64,000 nt of DNA from positions 186,001-250,000 of the forward strand of contig JAYXKI010000004.1 in assembly GCA_037892935.1 (NCBI GenBank), written 5' to 3'. The notes beneath the pieces are model-generated. The model was not told where the DNA came from, did not search any database, and saw nothing but the letters and a program-made list of their open reading frames with translations. A program made the position numbers and the translations under genes. This document shows, in pieces, positions 21,540 through 32,829 of the stretch. Numbering within the stretch: the stretch's first letter is position 1; each line of letters opens with the position of its first letter. Source of the stretch: Phlebopus portentosus (Eukaryota; Basidiomycota; Agaricomycetes; Boletales; Boletinellaceae).

Positions 21540-22322
21540 CAGTCCCCTGACAAAAGTTTTGTCACCCTCTTTTTTATATGTTTTTTGCGAATTTCTCTGT
21601 CAATTTTACTTGTTCCTTCTGAAAAAATTCAGCATTATTCTGTCATAAGAAGTAACATTCCTGTGAAGTTTCATGAGAAAATACCAGAAATTGAGTTCAA
21701 AACACAATTTGGATGGTGTCAATTTACATAGAGAAAATGATTGACTCTTGGAGACTCTTTTCTTCATAAAAATATTTTTACACAAGCTACTAGCATGAGA
21801 CTTTGTAAACATGCCATTCTAATAGTATTACATATCATATAAATTTACTGGATTTTTCTTACATGTGTAGAATAGTCTGGAGGGCAATGAAGCTCAAGTG
21901 AGGTCAAAAATAGCCAAAACAAAAGGGAAAATTGGCAAAACTGCCACTTTCCAACCACACCAAGTGTAGCTCAGGCTCTCTCGCTTGACACAAAAATTTG
22001 GAAAAATTATATGTTATTCCTACATATGAGAAATGTAAAAGTGCAAAATTTTATGTTGTTTCAAGGAGTTGTTGAGCCTCTGGAGGTCAAACAATACCAA
22101 AAAATTAGGCCAATTTGGTGCATATAGTTACTTTGGCCTGTTTCTAGTTCCAACTCAGTTTTTAAGTTTTTGCTGTCAAATTTTGCATATATATTAGTTT
22201 ATATCATAGAATGATTGTAAATTTTTTTCAGAAACAAGAGGGCTGAATTGAGCATGAAAAAATGAAGATTACACCAAGAATGGCTTAAAAACATGGGTGA
22301 CAAAACTTTTGTCATGGGACTG
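21540..22322. mobile_element. 783-bp MITE of Tc1/mariner type
   Basis: Terminal inverted repeats of 28 bp with one mismatch: CAGTCCCC then TGACAAAAGTTTTGTCACCC on the left, mirrored by GGGTGACAAAACTTTTGTCA then TGGGACTG on the right. The element is flanked by TA on both sides (21538-21539 and 22323-22324), the target duplication of Tc1/mariner elements. The repeat contains its own near-palindrome (TGACAAAA-G-TTTTGTCA). The interior is low-GC with no credible transposase frame, so the copy is non-autonomous. It marks the start of the repeat island, about 180 bp upstream of the Mpe1 start codon. Confidence 0.85.
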
Positions 22323-23269
22323 TATGTAAAAATTTAAAATCTCATGATGTGTGTCTCACCACATGAGAGATTTAAATTTACATGCTGGAGAGATTCTAAA
22401 ATCTCTCTAGCCCTAAGATCCTTTCTAGGATATTAAATCTATTAAGGGTGCTATATCAGTCACCCCCTAGATAATGTCTACTCTCAGTTTGGTGAGTTAC
22501 TACAACATTATTGAATGCCTCACCTAGACAGTCAACAAACTTGAGATATCACTAATAGAGGACTAGTGCCACTAACAATTAAAGAGATGCACTCTTATTG
22601 TGAACTAATTATCTTGTGCTAAGTGCTCAACTAGGAGATATCTTTATATACCATTACAGTGCATCAAGCATCTATGATCAGTACTTATAGCTATAGTACA
22701 GTATATGGGAGAGGGAGATTAAAAGCCTGTTAGCACCTGAGTCAGTTGTCACAAACAATTACTACTTATAACTGGTGCATCAAGAATATATCTTTGTGAC
22801 CAAGTCAGAACTTTTAACCTAGAATTAATCTAGTGTTATTCACCAACCTTCTCAAGTGGGAACAGTAAGATGGCCTTAACATTATGTTATGCAATAACCT
22901 AACACCCACATTGTTAGAGCTCACAAACTAAGAGACAGTCTTAATAAGCAAGAGAACTATCACTCAGATGATTTGAGTGATAGTCAGTGATGTTAAAAAC
23001 AAGCAGGTGTATAACTGGAAGATGTAATAAATGTTAAGGTAATGTTAGAGGTGTAGGCCTGGGGTTACACCAGTTTTGATCCTTTTGTCTAAGCAGTAGT
23101 GTGTTGTATAGGAGTGATCTATCTATCCATGTTTAGCTGTACTATGCAGTCCTCTTACTAATCTTCCTAGTCACAGTTCTAGTTAAAGATGCTTTTAGAT
23201 ATGAGGTAGAGTAAGAGCAGATTAGAATTTCTAAAAGGCATAGTAGTATAAAGCACACAGTGAGTTGTG

Positions 23270-24055
23270 TTAGGACACTATCACCAGTGTATTAAGAGGA
23301 TCAAAAGATAGGAGAAAGAGGGCCTACTTCTAATGCTATTTATACTTTTTAGATAATTCATTTTTCATCCTATTTCTTACTCATCTTCTCTCCACTTTAC
23401 TCTACTTTGCTTCATCTTTCTCCACTTCACTCTACCATTATATCACTTCCTTCAAAATTCTGCTCTGCTGAGCACCACTTTGCTTCAACATATCTTCACT
23501 GTGACAGAATTTTGTGGAGTTGCTAACTAAGACAATAGAGGTGCTACTTAGGTATAGAAAGCTCTACTGTCAGTGCTCTATTATGATATCAAGTCCATCA
23601 TCAGATGAGATTGTAGCTCTTAATGCAATGTAGGCAGCTTGATATGTGACTTTTCACTGTTTGTCTTGTGGTCCAAAGGGTATAAGTACAACTTGCACAT
23701 TGGTATTGAGATGTCAGGTTGGTGTGGAGTATGGTCTAATACATATTATAAACTATATGAGTTATACTAGAAGATGCAGTTGCATTTGAGTGACTAGCCA
23801 TACTTTACCTGGGGGTTGAATATTGTAAATATAATACCATATCTTCTATTGGAGTACCAGTTGTAGTTGCTTAGTGTCCAGATTTGCATTCCTTGGTAAA
23901 TAAGGGTTCACTTGTATTGTAGAGGCTAGATTTAGGTTGTACAGCTCTGGCTTATGCTATCCTAGTATCTTCTAAGTTATTGGGTCTGCAGCTTGAGGGG
24001 TTTAAGTTGTAAATATGAGTTCTTTATATCGCTTGAGTATTATAGGATTGGTGGA
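23270..24055 (+). repeat. LTR-like repeat, left arm of a large inverted pair
   Basis: About 780 bp that match, in inverted orientation, 31532-32312. Shared landmarks are TTGCTAACTAAGACAATAGA, CTCTACTGTCAGTGCTCTAT and GAGTGACTAGCCATACTTTG (or its close variant). Differences are mostly transitions. The right copy abuts a Gag relic, which suggests the repeat is an LTR. Confidence 0.7.
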
Positions 24056-24437
24056 TTGACATGTAACACTTCTTGTATATGATATTGTACTTTAATTTGG
24101 CAGTCACATGTCTGGCTTGTAGTATGACATACTACAAAGTATATCTCATAAAGGACCATATATATTCAGATATGAGTCTGACAGTGCTGAAATGCCAGTG
24201 ATGTCTCCATTGAGCTCAAATTAACCTTTAGCCTTTAGTCATTAAGTGTTAGGCTTTAGTAGTTGTATTTTAGGCTTTTAGGGTTTCTAGTAGTTTTAAT
24301 CACTTCTTGACTTCTTTTGATCAGCTCAGATTGGGTGCTTGGTCGGTGGTGTTAAGGTGACAGTTAGTGGTAATAAATCAGTGGTGGTAGTTGCTGGTTG
24401 GTAGTGTTAGGTAACTTGCAGAGTTATGTACTTATTG

Positions 24438-24592
24438 TGTGCTTGTTAGGCACTTATATATTGCTGTTGATGCCAATGACCATTGCCTTAGTCATATAAA
24501 CAGTAGTTTGGTTATATGATTGCTGAACCTGTTACTAGTTGTGTTTGGAATGCTGATCCTGTTGATCTATTGATTATTTCAATCTTGATGCA
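24438..24592 (+). repeat. Left arm of a 155-bp imperfect inverted repeat
   Basis: Matches 24830-24986 in inverted orientation, including GATGCCAATGACCATTGCCT against its transition-rich mirror and GGAATGCTGATCCTGTTGAT against AGAATGCTGATTCTATTGAT. The spacer is about 240 bp. Probably a fold-back element or two nested insertions. Confidence 0.65.
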
Positions 24593-24829
24593 AAGTTTTG
24601 AGCAGATCCTTTCAGACAAGAGGCCTCTACAAAGAGTCTAGCCATCTATATAACCTATGAGCCTGAAATAAACTACCAACTAGAAAAAGGAGGGTGATAT
24701 CATAAGGTACAGGGTTAGATTATATGGTCAGTTAGATTAGAGGAAGGATTAAAAATATTAAAGTGAGGTAATGTAGATAATGTAAGTTTTTGAGCAGACC
24801 TTTTACATATGAACACTTAGTTAGTTTAT

Positions 24830-24986
24830 TAGTCAAGATCAATATAATTGGCAGATCAATAGAATCAGCATTCTAAATGTGACTAATAACAGGTCCAGTA
24901 ATCACCTGAACTAATAAACATTCACATAATCAAGGCAACAGTCATCAGCATCAATGGCAATACATAAGCACCTAAGAAGCACTATA
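24830..24986 (-). repeat. Right arm of the 155-bp imperfect inverted repeat
   Basis: Mirror of 24438-24592, separated by about 240 bp. A shorter direct repeat (AGTTTTGAGCAGATCCTTT near 24,593 and AGTTTTTGAGCAGACCTTTT near 24,785) lies inside, so the structure is composite. Confidence 0.65.
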
Positions 24987-25499
24987 AGAAGTATCAACAT
25001 ATTAGATCTGAGATCACACTGTAGTGTGCTACACTGACCTGTACCGGTCCAGCAATATAGGCCTGTGAGGGCTCTACCCCCCTATGCTATACCTAGGACA
25101 CTCCATGTATCACTGTCAGTAAACTAGCCTTTACTGCTGATTATCCAGAATACAGCCTAGTCAGCAGCTACCAGACCTTCGGTGGCCTAGAAATAGTAAT
25201 TATGCTGCTGCCACTACTAATCATATGAACTGGCAGCAATGCCTCCAATTCTACCTTATGATCACCCTGTTTCCTCTTTGACCAATCTTAATACTGTCTC
25301 TCTAGCCTCTTCTGAGAACCTTTCTGTCATACCCAATGATTTTAGTGTGATATTGTTGTAGTTTATCTAAAGGCGCTACAGATGTCTATCCTACTAAGAG
25401 AGCTGAATATGTGAAGAAGCCTCCAGAAATGAAGCCTCAAACTATCAGACTCTAATCATCAACTATCTGGTAGGTGCCAAAGACTATCAGAGATATGGA

Positions 25500-26220
25500 G
25501 GAGTGGCCTAGAGATGCCGAGGTATAAAAAGAATAAAGTAGTAGGTCCGCCGGAAGGAAGAGGAGATTACAGAAGTCTACTGAAGTAGTGCAATCTCAGT
25601 AGGAGGAAACTAGAGAGCGTATATGATAAATATAAGGTATAATGTGCAGCCAGTAGATATAAGGGTGCCAAAGGGACATCTGATAGAAATCTTAGATCAT
25701 CAGAAGATCACCGAGGTCAAATAGAGGCTGCTAGAGAGGAGAGAAGGTTATACAGGTCTGCTGCAGTACTGTAAACTCGATATATAAAAGGTAGGGACAG
25801 CATATATTGAATATAGGGGATAATATATAGCCAGTAGGTGAAAGGGACACCAAAGGGAAGTAGGATAGGAGGCCTAGATTGCCAGAGGGCCACTGAGGTC
25901 AAATAGAGAGTCATTGAGGGCAAGAGAATACTACTTAAGTCTACTGCAGTAGCATAAACTTGATAGATAAATGAGAGAGATGGTATATGATCAATATAAG
26001 GGACAATGTGCAGCTAGTAAATAGAAAGGGTACTGAAGAAAAGTAGAATAGAAGGCCTAGGTCACTGGAGGGCTGCCAAGATCAAACAGGGGGCCACTGG
26101 GGACAAGGAAAGGTCACTCAAGTCCGTCGCAGTAGTGTAAACTCAGTAAATAAATGTCAGAGAGGCAAAGGCATATCAGAGGCACTAAAAAGGAGTAGAG
26201 AGATGAATCAGGTGAGTAGA
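25500..26220 (+). repeat. Tandem array of about 182-bp units, four copies
   Basis: The landmark GTCTACTG(A/C)AGTAGTG recurs at 25575, 25756, 25939 and 26122, giving spacings of 181, 183 and 183 bp. Other shared blocks are TGAGGTCAAATAGAG and GGGACAATGTGCAGC variants. Units differ by many substitutions, so the array is old. Confidence 0.75.
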
Positions 26221-27199
26221 AATGTTAAGGATAATGTATAATCAGAATGGGGGCTTAGTACATGAGGGGGAGCTCAGAGTGAGGAAATCTTGAACCCTAG
26301 CTCTACTATGGTGTGTGCTGTATATGCCATCTATGCTAATGTCTACTGATAAATATATACTCTATATATACTCTACTGCTCTCGCCAATGAGTCCTGCTG
26401 TCTGACAACATCTCCTGAGTCACTGGGCTTACCAAGGGCCGCTGCCAGAGCATCTAGAAGTTGTCCAAGAGCTGTATCATGAGAGGATCATCTAATGGCA
26501 TAAAATATTGAGTATCTGTAATAATATGGGTGCCGATGGAGTCTGGCTTGGCATGCTGCTGTACTACATGCCTAACTACTATATATAGTCTAGGGCCACC
26601 CACTGCTTGGGGGACAGTCAGGAAATATTGGGGCTAATGCCTGGAGGGTAATATCATGTATATAACATAAAGGGCACATCAGTCAGGGTTCCTGGGCTGT
26701 TCAAGACTGCCACTACACTCAATATAGAGCATAGGTGGTCAGTAGTGACTAAGAAGGGGGCTGGAGCAGTGGATCTACAGGTTGCTGTTTGATCAGCAGC
26801 AGGCATATGAAACTAAGGTTACCGGCAGTGAATAAGTGGGAATGATAATAGATAAATCCATAGGCCTTGGGGGACTGCCTGGTAAGCTGTGGAATGCCTT
26901 GACAAGGGCACCTGAGGATGTCTGAGTGGCCGTTGGACTGGTCTGAGGCTTGGTGTAGAGATACCTGCAGATTTGAACTCGAATCTACTCTATTTAGACA
27001 ATCTAATATGCCAATTATCAGAATGATTGACCTTGACCATATGTGGAAGGATCTGCAGTATGGATCAGTAGGTTGTACATTTATAGTTCAGCAGCCTTCT
27101 ATTTCCCTCCATCCAGCCTCACTTTTTATTGTCTATCCCTTTCAGACAACAGGCTGTGATGCAGATGACTTGGTTGGATGTCCATATTTATATTTTATT

Positions 27200-27960
27200 T
27201 GATTTCTTTCCTTATTTATCTTCCTGAATCATGTTTCGAGCCTTTGTTGTATGGGTGGCTCACTACTGTATATAAGCCTCCTGTGCTGCTCTAATAAAAA
27301 GGGGGAGTCTAAAAACACCCCAGTTTCGACTCATATCATCTCCAGTCAAGTTTCCTAGTCTCCCAGCTTCGTCTCAGTTTGTTCCCTCAAGTTCCAGTCT
27401 AGTTCCAACAGTTGTACCAGTTGTGCATACACTCCAGTCCAGCAGATCGTTGATTTTACTCTAGTTTCATCAGTTCTTCTCCAATTGCCTTAGTCCAGCA
27501 TTCTTTCGAATTGTCTTATTAGTCCGCATCTTCAGGTATTTTCACCCATGAGTTCTGCAGAGTTCTGCTTTATTTCACTGAGTTCCGATTTTACAATAGT
27601 TTTCTGATATCTTGTTCAGTCTGTATCACCCTCATTTCTTATTCGTTCATTGTGATTTTTGATCTGTTAGGATCATGTTAATGAGTATTTTTAATCTCTC
27701 ATTTTACATCATTGACTTAGCTAGCTAGTTTTCAACCTCAGAGTAGGTGACTCAGTTTACACTTCTGACACGGCATCTTTTTGTATTTTGTTTCCCCCTT
27801 CTCTAAGCCATTCCCCTCGACACCAGCATACACTCCTCATATTATAGACACTCCCTCTTATATTGTACACATCTGGTTGACCCCCAGAGGTCAAACTCAG
27901 ACCCTCAGACTGTCAGTTGGCCTTTAGAGCCAGCAGACACGTTTTATTGGGGGGCCGTTG
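27200..27960 (+). other. Possible decayed LTR with promoter-like features
   Basis: GTATATAAGCC near 27,270 followed by AATAAAAAGGG near 27,293, then a pyrimidine-rich tract and, near 27,940, a G-rich stretch. This resembles the U3/R/U5 layout of an LTR, but I found no second copy with the same boundaries. Weak call. Confidence 0.25.
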
Positions 27961-27974
27961 CAGGGGCATCCAAT

Positions 27975-28310
27975 GTGTTAAATGTTGCCAGGAGGCAGAA
28001 CATATATGATTAAGGCTCTGTAGTGCTGGGTAGGAGTGCTCAGCGGATCTATATGGCCATTAGGGAGCCAGAAGCAGATTGATCTAGACTGTAGGAGGCC
28101 ACCACTGAGGCATTCAAAGCCGCTACGAGGCCAAATGTATAATGAATTATAAGATTGATGACTCATGGCGACTGGAGGATGTCTCCTATAGTGTCTGGTG
28201 CTAGGTAGGAGTCCTCAGCAGATCTGTCTGAGTGTCAATGAGCCAGTGGCAGACTCATCTAGACTCTAGGAGGGCGCCACAGAGAAAAGCGTAGGCTAGA
28301 ATTTATAAAT
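27975..28310 (+). repeat. Tandem duplication, unit about 174 bp
   Basis: Blocks GGTAGGAGTGCTCAGCGGAT (near 28,030) and GGTAGGAGTCCTCAGCAGAT (near 28,204) mark two adjacent divergent units; CAGATTGATCTAGACT and CAGACTCATCTAGACT repeat at the same spacing. Confidence 0.65.
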
Positions 28311-28674
28311 ATATTCTTATATAACCTCTAGGGTATGATATAAGTATTCCCTGGTCCTCTGAGATGCAGGTGGCAATGGGATATAATATCTGCAGTAGGG
28401 GAGAGCCAGAGTATGAGTGTCCTGGCACAGGACTGGCCAGGGCACTACATCTCCATATTACTATGTAAAAAAATTGTGAAAAAAAAAGACTATATGCAGT
28501 GGGCTAAAGTTGAAATAAGGGCTGTATGGTACTGTGGCTGGTCACCGATGGGAGAAGGTGATAGAGAAGTGAATTTGGGGATATAAGGTGAAGGGGCCAG
28601 GTCGGCGGCAGATGGATTTGTGAAGTCTTGAGTATTGGCTGCTTCGGAGGGCCAGCATCACCGCAGGTGTGTAA

Positions 28675-29085
28675 GAGAAGTTAGCATCACTCAGAGGGGG
28701 CACTGCAGACTTTGGTGGCATCTGGAGAGGCTTTGTTTAGCCTAAGGAAATGTGTCTATATATGGCCAGGCTGGGGCCGAGGCCAGAGATTAGCTATATA
28801 GCACTGCTTGGGGGGGTGTTTTACCAAAAGTGTATAGGAGGAGTGGACATCACTTAGAGGGGGTGCCACAAGCTTCAGTGGCATCTGAGAGGGCTTTATT
28901 TAGCCTAAGGGGATGTGCTTGTGCATGGCCAGGCTGGGGCTGAGGCCAGAGATTGGCTATATAGTGCTGAGAGGGGCTTGAGGAGGTATTTTGCCAAAAG
29001 TGTGTAGGAGGAGTGGGCATTACTTGAAGGGGGCACTGTAGGCTTTAGTGGCATCTTGGGGATATTGTAGTGTAAGGAGGTATTT
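28675..29085 (+). repeat. Tandem array, unit about 165 bp, two and a half copies
   Basis: Landmarks AGCATCACTCAGAGGGGGC, GACATCACTTAGAGGGGGT and GGCATTACTTGAAGGGGGC begin near 28680, 28843 and 29013, spaced 163 and 170 bp. The block GGCCAGGCTGGGGC(C/T)GAGGCC occurs in the first two units. Confidence 0.7.
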
Positions 29086-30579
29086 CTGACCACCGCAGAG
29101 GCCAGCTATGAGAGTTCTGGGGTGAGGGGGCTTGCAGATATTGAAAATATTGCTGAGGCATATATTTCTTCGATTGCTGAGGGTATACTGGCGATGAGGT
29201 CACTTGGGAGCTAAGGTGGGAAGGTGAGGGATGGTGTTGGGCATGAGATAGTAATCAGAGGGTGTTCTGAGTCAAGTATCAGTGCTGGAGGGGTTCGCTG
29301 TGGAGTGCTACATTAGTGAGGCCTTTATTAAAGTGCCGGTGGAGGTGTTCTGGAACTTGTAGGCGGGCAAAATACTTTAGCAGTGGCTGGATCTGTGATG
29401 TAGAGGGTCTGACAGTGTTTGCTGAGGTCTGCAGTGACAGCATGAGTGTGTGCAAAGAAGGGCCAGCCAAGGAGGAGGTTAAACAGTGCATTTTTGAGTA
29501 TGTAGACTGGTGCATGCATAGAGAACCTGGGGAGTGAAATCTTGACACAGGGGATGATGTGGGAGCTCTAGCTGGGGTTTGGTGAGACTTTCTGGATGTG
29601 TGTGGGGTTGAAAATGCAGGCTGGTGATTTTATTTGTCACCATATATGTCAAGGGATACCTATAAATGAACTTCTGGAGTCAAGGACACTATTGACCTAT
29701 AATGTATCATTTAGGCGGACATTGATCTCATGCAGGGGGATAACTGCTAGTGCTTGGAGCTTGTCTGGGGCCTTAGGGAAGCCTGCCGGAGGTTTCCAGA
29801 GTGGCAGCATGTCTGTGGCATTGGTGAGAGATGTCTAATATAAGTATATCTTCATGTACACTTTGCTGTGCTGGACCGGCAGATTAATTGGCTTGTCTGG
29901 GTCATCTGAAATTACTGCTGTGGGCTTAGGGAGGATGGTCCCAAAGGGTGAGGGTACTTTCCTGACTTGGGGGGCAGTAGCCAGGTCAGGGGAAATGTCT
30001 GAGGGCTGTTCAAGTATCGTAGAGGCACTACAGCTCTTGTTTGATGGTGCATGGCCCTGTAATTTCACCTAAGACCTGTGGCCAGCACCTGGAGTGTCCT
30101 GGAGGATGACCCATTATCTAGGAGGCTTGCGGTGGCTGTTGTGAGGCAGTTCCTGAGCTTCCAAAGTAATGCCTAGGTCATCTGAAAGTGGTAGAATAAA
30201 TGTCTGTAGTCCAAGAGGTATTATGTTGATGTTCCAGGTAAAGTAACAATTCAGCCAATCTAAAATGCGATCTCTAGAGTGATTTCCAGTGAAAGGGCTG
30301 TTATCAGATTGCATGAGGCAGCTATGCATGTCAACTACAGTAATGTCAGAATTGAGTAGGAAGCTTCATGTATGACATTTCATCATTTGGTGCATTGTAA
30401 AACCACAAATACTGTAGGCCTAAGCTACCGGCAGGGCTTGGGAGTCTTCAGAGAGATGCTTGGAAGGTTGCCTGAGGTTTGCTGAGGGCAAGTGGTGAGC
30501 AGGGACACTTGGGTACAGCCACTGATGGAATCATTTATGTATCACCAGAATAAGAGAGATATTAGGTATAGGCCACTAG

Positions 30580-31480
30580 TCTGAGACAGTGTACATCGCT
30601 GCTAGAGCTTGCATGCATGCCTGAGGGATAGTAGTGATGTTCTGTAGGCTAGAAGCATCCACCAAGGCTTTGCATTTGGCAGGAGGAGGTGGCAGCAGAG
30701 CAGGAAGGTCAGTAGTAAATGTATTAGCGGCCGAAAAACACTTTTGTATGTTCAGAAAGTGTGTGGGCTGGGCCTGGTGTACAACTGGCAAAAATGTCAA
30801 GGGCAAGGCTAAAGTAGGCTGCTGGACATGCCATGGGGCCAGCAAAGTGATCAGAGTATCAGCAGGCATTGGCAAAGGGCTCAGTATTAGCTAGGGAGAC
30901 TATATATTTGCTAGTGAGACATATAGACTATTGACTGATATTGCCATAGAAGTGGGCAGCTCAATTTTGGCATGGGCATTGATGCAGAGGGTGTTTTAGA
31001 TCTGACTGATGGCCAGAGGACTTGTGCTGGCATAGTAGGCCTCGACTAGGGGTGGCAGAGACTCAGTATATGCTAAAACCTATTGTACCTTGATAATTTG
31101 CTGTATTTTGTCTGTCACTGCTTCTACTGGCCAGGGGATACCAGCAGCATGTTCTGGGTCAGCTAGGTGAAGGAAGAAGTTGAGTTCCTGGTGATAGGTG
31201 GCAGGAATTCCTTCTATAAACATTTATTGTTCTTCAAATGTTAAAATTTTACTATTTCGCAGTAAGTACTCAGAAACTCTGTAGAAGTCTTGCAGAAATC
31301 TGCTGAAGGACTCTAGGGTGAAGCTGTGGAGTGCCTGAGTTAATAAAATGAGGTGCCGGAGGTCTTGAAGGGTGTAAACTGGTTGGGAATGTAGGTACAT
31401 CTTGAGTGCAGCATCTCAGAAGGTGGAATAACTATCACCTGCCACTTTAGTGCAGTACCTTCAGATAGGTTGTTTTTTCG
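30580..31480 (-). pseudogene. Gag relic of an LTR (Gypsy-type) retrotransposon
   Basis: On the minus strand the best-preserved part (about 31,480-31,140) reads YSTF*DAALKMYLHSQP, LQDLRHLILLTQALHS, FSRFLQDFYRVSEYLL and FIEGIPATYHQELNFFLHL. Spacing and character match the helical capsid part of basidiomycete Gypsy Gag proteins. In-frame stops interrupt it at several points and no zinc knuckle survives. Downstream fragments toward 29,300 are open on the minus strand in pieces but not identifiable. The neighbouring LTR-like repeat (31532-32312) is placed as its 5' LTR would be. Confidence 0.5.
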
Positions 31481-31531
31481 CTGGTGCATAGAAGCAAGCC
31501 CAGGTAATGATATGGCAGTCTAAGAGGCTGA

Positions 31532-32312
31532 CTAATCTACCAAATCTGATAGTACCTAAGTAACATAAAGAACTTATTATTACAACTCAAACCTTCTAAG
31601 CTGTAGACCTAATAACTTGAAAAATACTAGAATGGTACAAGTCAGAGCTGCACAACCCTTATTTAGCATCTACACTACAAGTAAATCTTTATTTACCAAG
31701 AAACATAAATCTGGACATCAAGCAACTATAACTGGTACTCTAATAAAAGATATGACAATATATTTATGATATTTGACTTTTAGACAAAGTATGGCTAGTC
31801 ACTCAAACATAACTGTATCTCTCAGCAGAACTTATACAGTTCATAGTATGCATTGAATTATACTTCACACTAATCTAACACCTTAATACTAATGTGCAAG
31901 TTTCACTTACACTCTTCAGACCACAAGATAAACAGTGAAGAGTCATATATAGAGCTGCTTATATTGCACTAAGAGCTACAATCCTACCAGATGACAGTCT
32001 TAATATCATAATAGAGCACTGACAGTAGAGCTTTTCATACTAAAGCAGTACCTCTATTGTCTTAGTTAGCAACTTTACAGAATTCTGTTATAGTAGAGAT
32101 ATGTTAGAGCAAACTGGTACTCAGTGAAGCAAAATGGTAGAGAAAGTAATATAATGGTGGAGTTAAGTGGAGCAAGATGGAGTAAAGTAGAGTAAAGTGA
32201 AGAGGAGATGAGTAAAAAATAAGATAAAAATAGATTATCTAAAGAGCATAAATAGTGTTAAAAGTAGACCTCTTCTCCTATCTTTCAACCCTCTTATCAC
32301 ACTGGTGTTATT
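31532..32312 (-). repeat. LTR-like repeat, right arm of the inverted pair, next to a Gag relic
   Basis: Read on the minus strand this copy runs parallel to 23270-24055 for about 780 bp and is directly followed (toward lower coordinates) by Gag-like sequence, as a 5' LTR would be. It ends at about 32,312, a few bases before the first copy of another repeat that begins TTACTGCCTTTTTCAT. Confidence 0.65.
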
Positions 32313-32315
32313 ATC

Positions 32316-32345
32316 TTACTGCCTTTTTCATATGTATTGTCACTT
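32316..32345 (+). repeat. Dispersed repeat end, copy 1 (ACTGCCTTTTTCATA type)
   Basis: TTACTGCCTTTTTCATATGT followed by ATTGTCAC. The same motif occurs at about 32,738 and about 50,498 in the same orientation. Confidence 0.6.
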
Positions 32346-32736
32346 GCAACTTTTGTGATTTTATCACACAGAACACCTCAAGATATAAAAATTATTATAT
32401 CTTACTTAAAATATAAAAATCACCATATCTCACTCAATTCTTGACTGTTTTGCATGATCTAAGTTGCTAAATATATAATTCTAAGATCTATTTTAAACTC
32501 TAACAAGGATGAAGAGAAATGAGCAAAGAATGAGTGAGATATGTCACAAAAGGCCAATTTTAGACACATCTTTTATGTGTAGTTTTTCCTACCCTCATCT
32601 CTGCTTTTACAGTCCTACAAGCAAGTCCAAAATGATATAATTATTTTATTTTAAATTTACAGACTGACTTTGAGCTCTATTCTGTGTTATATCTGCTAGT
32701 TTGATGCATGTCTGAGCTAAGCTCAAACCTACCTTT

Positions 32737-32800
32737 TCTTACTGCCTTTTTCATAAGTATTGTCACACCTCATGTCTCATGTGCTCTAATGTATTGAAAC
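32737..32800 (+). repeat. Dispersed repeat end, copy 2
   Basis: TTACTGCCTTTTTCATAAGT then ATTGTCACACCTCATGTCTC. Similarity to copy 3 continues for about 60 bp, with CpG in copy 3 replaced by TpG or CpA here. Confidence 0.6.
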
Positions 32801-32829
32801 TCCTGTAGACTGTCAGATAGCTGAGGAGT

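Noticed and set aside
25500..29085. Tandem arrays considered as a CRISPR-like array
   Set aside because: The unit is 165-183 bp with divergent copies and no alternation of short conserved repeats and unique spacers; the genome is eukaryotic.
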